9,508 nt of DNA from assembly GCA_035651635.1 (NCBI GenBank), contig DASRFK010000022.1, positions 1 through 9,508 of the forward strand, written 5' to 3'. The notes under the pieces are model-generated. The model was given only the letters and a program-made list of their open reading frames with translations, had not been told where the DNA came from and made no database searches. The DNA comes from JANXQE01 sp035651635 (GTDB taxonomy: Bacteria; Verrucomicrobiota; Verrucomicrobiia; Limisphaerales; UBA8199). Made by a program: the position numbers and the translations under genes. This document shows, piece by piece, positions 1 through 4,677 of this stretch (within the stretch, counting starts at the first letter, position 1; each line of letters begins with the position of its first letter).

Positions 1-2
1 AA

Positions 3-80
3 CTCGGCGAGTGGCCCATCAACCGGGTGGGCGAACTGACGCCCACGGTGTGGAAGGTTGCCCAAGCCAAGCGGCCCTGA
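3..80 (+). CDS. 3' end of an unrecognised gene (5' end outside window)
   Basis: An open frame enters from the left edge and ends at a TGA at 78-80, giving a 25-residue C-terminus that includes the stretch INRVGELTPTVWKVA. About 22 of the 25 codons end in G or C, which is far more biased than the other two plus-strand frames here and supports real coding. The peptide is too short for me to assign a family. The same frame stays open after the stop all the way to 1019, so this fragment is in phase with the hydrolase gene that follows; I read that as coincidence because the composition changes sharply after the stop. Confidence 0.45.
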   Translation, partial: LGEWPINRVGELTPTVWKVAQAKRP

Positions 81-344
81 CATCCCCACAGATTATCCGA
101 TTCATACAGACCCGCTAGGCGGTCTTGGCGACACGGATACAATGCAGACAACCCGAGGCTGGAGGAGGCCCTTCAATTCCTGAAAAGTCCAGACTTCATT
201 CCCAATGACAGCGAACCCGCAGAGGTTGAATTCAATGGATCTCAAGATTTCCGTTTCCCCACGCCACGACCATGCGAATTCCCCGAAAACAATGTCGTCC
301 ATGGACGGCTTTACCGCTGCCCTGAGCGATGGCAGGAGAGGCCG
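58..344 (+). other. N-terminal coding sequence of the hydrolase, without a usable start
   Basis: The frame of the downstream hydrolase is open from 81 to its GTG at 345. From about 138 it reads as protein: YNADNPRLEEALQFL, then SPDFIPNDSEPAEVEFNG, then NNVVHGRLYRC leading into the hydrolase core. No ATG, GTG or TTG lies in this frame between 81 and 344; only CTG (159, 180) and ATT (198) do. Frame 1, open from a TTG at 58, reads HTDPLGGLGDT at 103-135, which would join naturally to YNADNP if one base were missing between about 133 and 140. I infer that the true gene starts near or before 58-100 and is interrupted by a one-base deletion, either real or a sequencing error. The TTG at 58 has GGAAGG directly against it with no spacing, so that start is doubtful. 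Confidence 0.5.
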
Positions 345-1019
345 GTGATTCTTTTACTACCTGGTTGGAATGACTCCGCCAGTTACAAGCTCAGATTTCC
401 ATTGCTCGCCCGTCGTTGTAATAGAGCCGGATTTAACGTGGCTACGTTAGTGGCACCCTACCACTTTCAACGCCGTCCCCGTCACCACGCGGCGTTTGAG
501 AACGGGGATTGCCTTCAGTTGGCGCAGGGAGCGGCGCAGGGGATCGCCGAAATTCGTGCCCTGACCGGGTGGCTGCTGAGGGATGGTTGCCCCGGTGTGG
601 CGCTGTGGGGCTATTCGATGGGAGCAGGCTATGCTGGAATGACGGTGTGCCACGATGCCCGGTTGGCCGCGGTTGTTCTGGCAAGCCCCGCCGTGCGCTT
701 TAGACCTTGGGTAGAAGAACTCGCCGTCCGACCCCGTATCCGAGAGAGACTGCAGAGCGTTCGCCAGTTATGCGATGCGATGAATCTGACGCCGATAAAC
801 TTAACCATGATCCGGCCAGCCATCCCGCGGGAAAGGATTTTACTCATAGAGGGGATCCACGACTTAATCTGTTTGCAGGACAATATCGAGGACCTGTGGA
901 AGTCATGGGGACAACCCGACATCTGGAGGTTGCCGCACGGACACGTCGGGATTTGTTGTGGTGGTGCTCCGGGTTTGCCAGGCCGCGTCCTGCGCTGGCT
1001 ATCGACCCGGTTCGAATAA
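345..1019 (+). CDS. alpha/beta hydrolase (serine esterase-like)
   Basis: This encodes the core of an alpha/beta-hydrolase fold enzyme, probably a cytoplasmic carboxylic-ester hydrolase; the substrate cannot be told. From the GTG at 345 the protein has 224 residues. The first strand and oxyanion-hole loop read ILLLPGWNDS (2-11). The nucleophile elbow is GYSMG (89-93), with Ser91 as nucleophile. The acid is Asp173 in IEGIHDL and the base is His200 in LPHGHVG, so the triad is complete and correctly ordered. A GGAGAGG stretch just before the GTG could serve as a ribosome site, but conserved-looking coding sequence continues about 69 codons upstream in frame, so the 345 start probably gives a shortened annotation rather than the native protein. 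It is convergent with the HEAT-repeat gene. The fold assignment is firm; the state of the 5' end is not. Confidence 0.85.
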   Translation: MILLLPGWNDSASYKLRFPLLARRCNRAGFNVATLVAPYHFQRRPRHHAAFENGDCLQLAQGAAQGIAEIRALTGWLLRDGCPGVALWGYSMGAGYAGMTVCHDARLAAVVLASPAVRFRPWVEELAVRPRIRERLQSVRQLCDAMNLTPINLTMIRPAIPRERILLIEGIHDLICLQDNIEDLWKSWGQPDIWRLPHGHVGICCGGAPGLPGRVLRWLSTRFE

Positions 1020-1097
1020 CCCTATGGCGAAGGTCTCTGCAAACACAGACGGTGTCAAATTCTACGCTTCGAACAGTGATAGTCCCGTCGAGAAAAG

Positions 1098-1120
1098 CCT
1101 GCAGGTAACATCGCCTGCAG
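1098..1120 (-). terminator. possible intrinsic terminator of the HEAT-repeat gene
   Basis: On the minus strand, about 14 bases after the HEAT-repeat stop codon, CTGCAGG and CCTGCAG form a seven-base-pair stem around an eight-base loop, followed by GCTTTTCT. The position and trailing T-run fit a weak Rho-independent terminator. The T-run is short and the stem is not very GC-rich, so the call is tentative. It does not work in the plus direction, where no T-run follows the stem. Confidence 0.35.
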
Positions 1121-1133
1121 CATGCGCAGATCA

Positions 1134-2006
1134 TTATGGGGCCCCGTTGGTCACTGCTGTTGATGAGATGGCAATAAGGGCGTTGCTCGCCGCCACTCGC
1201 ACGGCCGGATCCGGACTGAAGAGGTTGGTTTGAAGGAAAGGAACTGCAGTTTGATTCGGGCCTGCGCGGCCGAGAAGCTGACAGGCCAGAGCAACCAATG
1301 AGCTATCGCGGTCACCGAGGCACTGGATCAATACCAGAAATTGAATGCTGGACGGAGATGCCTTCTGCAGCACCTCTTCCACCTGACGCACGGCCACTCC
1401 TCTATAAGGGTGATTCTTGTCCTGAACCACCTGCATCAATTGTGGTAGCGCGTTCGTGCCGAGGGCGCCCAAAGCGGCGAAGCAACGGTAGGCAGTGTCC
1501 GGCTCGGCACGGTTGTTACATAAACGAAGGAGGTCGGGTGCCACCGGGCCGGCCTGAGGGCCGAGGATCTGTAGGACATAATAAGCCTGCTGAGCGCGGC
1601 GCTGGGCAAGCTCCCTGAAGGCCAGTTCGTGCATGCGGTCTCTCCAAAGCTGAGGGAGGCGGTTAAGGCGTAGCGAGTAAAAGAGCCTGACTGAGGAATG
1701 GTCCTGCTCGAAATGTAGCCACTTCAAAACACAAGGTAAGGCGTTGGTGCCGATTGCTCGGATGGCCTCTTCGGCTTCGGCATCAACCCCGGCATAACCT
1801 AAGTTGGCAGACGGAAGGAAAGCCCTTTGGTGGCTGAAGTAAGCGTTGGCGTAGCGGTCGGCCCAGTAGCTGAGGGTGCACCCTGCGTAGATTGGCTCTG
1901 GTTTGCGGCGCAAGGCAAAAACCAGGCTGACTGCTGCAACCATGAGCACAATCACAATGAGAAGCTTCGCATGCTTCCGCATGCCGGAGTCTGCCTCGAC
2001 CCGCAT
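1134..2006 (-). CDS. membrane-anchored HEAT-repeat protein
   Basis: A 290-residue protein, probably an extracytoplasmic scaffold held by an N-terminal membrane anchor; no enzymatic motif is visible. Residues 14-32 (LLIVIVLMVAAVSLVF) form a signal anchor. Then comes YAGCTLSYWADRY (40-52), a motif I associate with a large verrucomicrobial group of HEAT proteins. HEAT-like helical pairs follow at about 75-97 (EAIRAIGTNALPCVLKWL), 136-162, 169-194 (ALGALGTNALPQL), 233-262 and 266-280. The repeated GTNALP marks the turn between helices. A second ATG at codon 9 (position 1982) would put the anchor closer to the N-terminus, as is usual for these proteins; GAGG lies 11 bases before it, while the 2006 start has only a weak TTGAG. 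I cannot decide between them. The gene is isolated, with an ankyrin relic upstream and a possible terminator downstream. Confidence 0.8.
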   Translation of the reverse strand: MRVEADSGMRKHAKLLIVIVLMVAAVSLVFALRRKPEPIYAGCTLSYWADRYANAYFSHQRAFLPSANLGYAGVDAEAEEAIRAIGTNALPCVLKWLHFEQDHSSVRLFYSLRLNRLPQLWRDRMHELAFRELAQRRAQQAYYVLQILGPQAGPVAPDLLRLCNNRAEPDTAYRCFAALGALGTNALPQLMQVVQDKNHPYRGVAVRQVEEVLQKASPSSIQFLVLIQCLGDRDSSLVALACQLLGRAGPNQTAVPFLQTNLFSPDPAVRVAASNALIAISSTAVTNGAP

Positions 2007-2049
2007 AAAATCTCAAGAGTCCGGAACGAAGCGGGGTAGTTAGATATCG

Positions 2050-2136
2050 TTGGTGGCGCAGCGGAGCACGGCTTTGGATGCCGCATACAACCGACCCGAG
2101 ATCGCCGAGTATCTACGCCAGCACGGAGCTAAGAAG
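2050..2136 (+). pseudogene. relic of an ankyrin-repeat gene (last repeat only)
   Basis: The plus strand reads STALDAAYNRPEIAEYLRQH followed by GAKK at 2065-2136. This is a textbook final ankyrin repeat: TALxxA opening the first helix, a second helix, then LRxHGA. Nothing ankyrin-like precedes it; a TAG lies at 2041 in the same frame. After 2136 the frame simply runs antisense through the SGNH fragment. About 24 residues of one repeat remain, too few to fold alone, so this is a gene remnant rather than a working gene. Its end lies about a dozen bases from the truncated end of the opposite-strand SGNH fragment, which suggests both were cut by one rearrangement. Confidence 0.6.
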
Positions 2137-2148
2137 TGGAAGCGAGTT

Positions 2149-2523
2149 TTAGGCCGGACAGTTCCCGTTGTCATTCACGCCGATGAGGATGCCGAGGACG
2201 TCCGGCTTGAGATCGATCGTGTCCTGCTGCCAACGCTTTTCCAGGTCGGTGACCTTGTTGCCGCTGATTCCCCGGTTGATGAAGGTCAGGTTAAGGTCCG
2301 GGAAGGCGGCGCCGTATTGGGCGGCGATGATGAACACGTAACCGTGGCCCAAGATGTGATTCGGATCCTCACTGCGACCACGGTTGCCGTCCGTGAGAGA
2401 ATCGCCTTGGAACAGGATGCGCGTGCTGGGTTGGAAGATGCTGATTGGTTCGACGGCGCCAAGCAACGAGGGGGCAGCCGCGGAGATGAGGAGGGCGGCT
2501 AAGAGAAGGGTAAAGCGGTTCAT
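2149..2523 (-). pseudogene. SGNH/GDSL esterase, 3'-truncated
   Basis: This is the N-terminal half of a secreted SGNH hydrolase, a family that removes acyl or acetyl groups from lipids or carbohydrates. The chosen ATG at 2523 has AGGGGGG eight bases upstream and begins a clear Sec signal peptide (MNRFTLLLAALLISAA, cleavage probably near residue 22). Block I is GDSLTDG (40-46, nucleophile Ser42). Block II is NRGISGN (83-89, oxyanion Gly). Block III is GVNDN (115-119, oxyanion Asn117). The protein stops at residue 124, five residues after block III. Family members usually exceed 200 residues and need a C-terminal DxxH motif supplying the catalytic Asp and His, which is absent here. The product should therefore be inactive. 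The 5' end looks fully functional and only the 3' end is lost. An upstream TTG at 2568 gives a longer frame but lacks a ribosome site. Confidence 0.7.
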
Positions 2524-2796
2524 GTTGCTGACCCCCCTGAAAACGGCTGTTTTGGGGTTGCTTCGCAACTTCGCCGGGTGCGGAAGGGAATGAGAAGGGG
2601 AGCGGTGAGGCGGTTGACCGATGCAGTCGGCTAGAATCGAGCTGCTGAAGCCATCGAAGCGACGAACCGATCATCGCTCTGCGCCCGGGGCTGAGGCATG
2701 CCATCGTCATTCAGAAGAACGGCGCAAATCGGATGAAATCGGCGACCAAGGGATCATCGCCAACAATGAGCCGGACCAGGGAGGCTAGTAGCTCCG
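2524..2796 (-). promoter_or_regulatory. 5' leader and upstream region of the SGNH fragment
   Basis: This 273-base stretch carries no gene I can support. Just ahead of the SGNH ribosome site, the minus-strand leader can form two small hairpins: AAAAC/GTTTT with loop AGCC (2540-2553), and GTTGC/GCAAC with loop GAA (2557-2569). A promoter must lie in this region if the SGNH fragment is expressed, but I see no convincing -35/-10 pair. The remainder is of unknown content. Confidence 0.25.
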
Positions 2797-3222
2797 CTAC
2801 CGTCCTGCTTGCACAAGAGCGCCGATCTGCTTGGACAATCTCTGGAAATCAAAATTGTTCCAAGCTTCGACGATCTTTCCTTCTTTGACTCTGAGGATGG
2901 TGATGCCGGTGAATTCAATGGGTTTGTGTGACGCCGGAACGCCCAACATGTCGCCCTTATGCGTGCCCCTCACAACGCATCGGGCAGCGATTTTGTCTCC
3001 CTCGGAAACGGTATCCGCAACCTCGACATGAATATCGGGAAAGGCCTTTGTGAACTGGAGGAAGAAAGGCTTGAATCCCGCTGGTCCGCGAAGTTCGTGA
3101 CCATGTTCGTCGAACAGCCCGTGCGCGATAGCATCCTTGGCAAGAAGGCGATCGATTGCAGTAATTTGGGATTTGTTCCACACCTCCTCGAACCACTCGT
3201 GTGCAAGAGTTTTGCTTTTCAT
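2797..3222 (-). CDS. SnoaL-like NTF2-fold protein (ester cyclase family)
   Basis: A 141-residue single-domain protein of the SnoaL-like/ester cyclase branch of the NTF2 superfamily, a cone-shaped fold used for small-molecule chemistry or binding; no substrate can be inferred. The frame runs up to 3306, but I chose the ATG at 3222 (MKSKTLAHEWFEEVWN) because the family normally starts with this helix and the preceding 28 residues look unlike it. No clear Shine-Dalgarno sequence precedes this ATG. Family landmarks are DAIAHG (30-35), the FKPFFLQFTKAFPDIHVEV segment (50-68), DKIAARCVVRGTHKGDMLG (76-94) and the closing strand GKIVEAWNNFD (115-125). The length is typical. It is divergent from the lipoprotein gene, with 161 bases between the starts, and is not obviously in an operon. 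Confidence 0.85.
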   Translation of the reverse strand: MKSKTLAHEWFEEVWNKSQITAIDRLLAKDAIAHGLFDEHGHELRGPAGFKPFFLQFTKAFPDIHVEVADTVSEGDKIAARCVVRGTHKGDMLGVPASHKPIEFTGITILRVKEGKIVEAWNNFDFQRLSKQIGALVQAGR

Positions 3223-3383
3223 TGGATTGACGCGAAGGGTAGTCTTGTTTTGTAAAAAACGCCACACGATTAAACCACATTGGGCGCACGTAGGAATGCT
3301 CCACATTTATCTTGGCTTTGGGCGAGTTGCACTGTAATCGGAGAACCGGTTGCAGATAGGGCTTCACATGAACGATTTCAAAA

Positions 3384-3791
3384 ATGAAAAGAACTCTTCG
3401 AATCCTGGTGTCTTTGGGGACCTGTTCAGCATTGCTTGGCTGTTCGTCGGTGCCAAAGGGGGCGGAGCGCGGCCCACAAGGCACGATCGCTTACTTCGTG
3501 CAGGTCGAAACCTCCGAGCCCGGAATGCGGATCGAAGCCAATAACGACTACATTGGCAAATCACCGCTTACCCTGAAAATCTTCGGTGATAAGGACGGGA
3601 CATTCCACAATTTCGGCAGCATGGAATACATCGTCCGGGCGTTGCCGGCAAACACCAACCAATTTATCCAAGCGAAGGTTTTCCGAACGGGCGGTTGGTT
3701 TTCACAGGAAGACAAAATTCCAACCCGGATTTATTTCGACATGAGCCAAAAGACCAGCGGCTTTTCCATCGATCTGCCGCCTCGGTATTAA
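3384..3791 (+). CDS. lipoprotein with PEGA-like domain
   Basis: A 135-residue predicted lipoprotein of unknown function. The N-terminus is a lipoprotein signal: basic MKR, hydrophobic LRILVSLGTCSAL, then the lipobox LLGC with the modified Cys20, followed by SS, which suggests export to the outer membrane or cell surface. Residues about 39-70 (VQVETSEPGMRIEANNDYIG, then KSPLTLKI) resemble a PEGA domain, a small beta-sandwich often found in surface proteins. The rest is beta-rich with YFDM at 117-120 and no enzymatic motif. No Shine-Dalgarno sequence is visible; the ATG at 3384 is the only start that yields the signal peptide. It leads a plus-strand cluster, with the next gene 20 bases downstream. 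Confidence 0.75.
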   Translation: MKRTLRILVSLGTCSALLGCSSVPKGAERGPQGTIAYFVQVETSEPGMRIEANNDYIGKSPLTLKIFGDKDGTFHNFGSMEYIVRALPANTNQFIQAKVFRTGGWFSQEDKIPTRIYFDMSQKTSGFSIDLPPRY

Positions 3792-3811
3792 CCATCAAAT
3801 TTAACGATCCC

Positions 3812-4063
3812 ATGAAAAGATCCCATTCAATCATAATCGCGTTGGCTTTACTAGTCCTTGGCGGCATGTTCGCCTTGCGGTTATTCGGCGCTGAAACAAA
3901 AGCTGTCGGAACTTATGAATACGCCACCATTCGCTGGGCGGGAAAGGAAAACACGCACATCGTTCGACCGGGTGGCCAGGTTGAGTTCATCGGCATGGAA
4001 TTGCGCAAGCTGCAAAAACCAGACCGGGCCGACGATCGCGCCTTTTACATGAACTGGCGATGA
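3812..4063 (+). CDS. small membrane-anchored protein, interrupted by a frameshift
   Basis: This encodes the N-terminal 83 residues of a small anchored protein of unknown function. Residues 6-24 (SIIIALALLVLGGMFALRLF) are a signal peptide or anchor, followed by GTYEYATIRWAGKENTHIV (33-51) and PGGQVEFIG (53-61), which look like one compact beta domain. The frame ends DRAFYMNWR and stops at 4061-4063. The next frame, opening with ATG at 4060, continues the same protein. Adding one G before TGG at about 4056 would give YMNVAMNGLTKEGYEF and a single protein of about 109 residues. I therefore read the stop as the result of a one-base deletion or a sequencing error. The ATG at 3812 was chosen because it gives the anchor; the frame extends further upstream only antisense-like into the lipoprotein gene. 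It lies between two genes on the same strand and is probably co-transcribed with them. Confidence 0.65.
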   Translation: MKRSHSIIIALALLVLGGMFALRLFGAETKAVGTYEYATIRWAGKENTHIVRPGGQVEFIGMELRKLQKPDRADDRAFYMNWR

Positions 4064-4140
4064 ACGGACTGACGAAAGAGGGCTATGAATTTGCCGGGAT
4101 GACCAGTGACGAGATCGTAATGAAGAGGCCCAGGCAATAG
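4060..4140 (+). pseudogene. displaced C-terminus of the preceding small protein
   Basis: An ATG overlapping the previous stop (ATGA) opens 26 codons reading MNGLTKEGYEFAGMTSDEIV then MKRPRQ, ending at TAG 4138-4140. This looks like the C-terminal strand-helix-strand end of the preceding protein, not a gene of its own. The ATGA arrangement could allow translational re-initiation, in which case two peptides would be made, but no Shine-Dalgarno sequence supports this. The one-base shift needed to rejoin the frames is described under the 3812 gene. Confidence 0.5.
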
Positions 4141-4158
4141 ACAGACAGAGTTACCAGT

Positions 4159-4476
4159 ATGGCTTCAATTCACCTCATTCGAAACGACCCTAAGCTGCCG
4201 CAGATCAAGCCGCTCGCGCCAGGCTCGGCTTTGTTTCAGAGCGGATACTGGGTGATTTCGGAGGACAAAGCCAAGGCCCTCAAAGGCGGGAAGATCTTCT
4301 TTCACGAGAAGCAGTCCGAGCCAGCGTTCTTCGGTGGCGAAATCACAGAGTTCCAAAAGGTCGCTGCGGGAGAATACGCCGGCCGGATCATTTTTGTTTT
4401 CAAACCTGACCAAACCTGCAAGGGCTTCAAGACGCCGACGGACGGTTGGGCACAGGAGATGAAGATCATTCGGTGA
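4159..4476 (+). CDS. hypothetical protein, possibly PUA/EVE-like
   Basis: A 105-residue soluble protein with no signal peptide or membrane segment. I do not recognise the family with certainty. The central part (GYWVISEDKAKALKGGKIFF, then HEKQSEPAFFGGEITEF, residues 29-65) has the layout of PUA-like domains such as EVE or ASCH: an aromatic strand, a helix, GG, a strand bearing H/E, then a glycine-rich strand of the form FGGxIxxF. EYAGRIIFVFKP (72-83) would be the following strand. PUA-like folds usually bind modified nucleic-acid bases. This is a visual resemblance only. It follows the small anchored protein by 18 bases on the same strand. No Shine-Dalgarno sequence is evident. Its 3' end overlaps the possible minus-strand ORF 4466-4669 by 11 bases. 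Confidence 0.65.
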   Translation: MASIHLIRNDPKLPQIKPLAPGSALFQSGYWVISEDKAKALKGGKIFFHEKQSEPAFFGGEITEFQKVAAGEYAGRIIFVFKPDQTCKGFKTPTDGWAQEMKIIR

Positions 4477-4669
4477 GTTCGAACGCTGCGGTCCTAACTG
4501 GGCATTGAATCGCATGGGTATCCGAGAGGAAAAAGCCGTGGATCGGGGTGGATTGAGATTGAATCAAATCCTCCTGGTCGTGGCTCGCTTCCCAGGTCCA
4601 AATAACCCGCATCGGTTCACGAATACGCGCCGGACCCGGACCTTTCGACACGAGGCTGGCGCGAAACAT
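4466..4669 (-). CDS. possible small protein at the end of the helicase operon
   Basis: A 67-residue ORF beginning MFRASLVSKGPGPARIREPM and ending AAFELTE. The ATG at 4667-4669 is preceded by AAAGGA at four bases' spacing, one of the better ribosome sites in the window, and the site touches the stop codon of the upstream DUF4236 gene (8 bases between stop and start). Codon use is ordinary for this genome, with few rare codons. There is no signal peptide, membrane segment or known motif. Against it: no family is recognised, and its end overlaps the convergent 105-residue gene. If real it is the third gene of the helicase/DUF4236 unit. A longer version starting at 4735 would overlap the DUF4236 gene and is less likely. 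Confidence 0.35.
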   Translation of the reverse strand: MFRASLVSKGPGPARIREPMRVIWTWEASHDQEDLIQSQSTPIHGFFLSDTHAIQCPVRTAAFELTE

Positions 4670-4677
4670 TTTGTCCT

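Noticed and set aside
102..302. 66-codon minus-strand ORF opposite the hydrolase N-terminus
   Set aside because: The plus strand carries convincing protein-like sequence here, and the minus frame has no recognisable motif.
1020..1133. Possible small gene between the hydrolase and the HEAT-repeat gene, starting ATG at 1024
   Set aside because: The frame runs on antisense into the HEAT-repeat gene, has no ribosome site and no recognisable sequence.
2149..2502. Plus-strand continuation of the ankyrin relic into a 150-codon ORF starting at the TTG at 2050
   Set aside because: After 2136 the frame is antisense to the SGNH fragment, whose signal peptide and motifs show which strand codes.
2711..2800. 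Minus-strand stretch reading VAELLASLVRLIVGDDPLVA then DFIRFAPFF and a stop
   Set aside because: It looks protein-like, but it has no start codon, runs out of frame from the end of the SnoaL-like gene, and matches no family I know. It may be another relic or chance.
3312..3338. TTGGCT and TGTAAT as a promoter for the lipoprotein gene
   Set aside because: The spacing is 15 bases and both boxes are weak matches, so there is not enough to call a promoter.
3350..3544. Plus-strand ORF overlapping the lipoprotein start in another frame
   Set aside because: The lipoprotein frame has a lipobox and a PEGA-like domain; this one has no motif.
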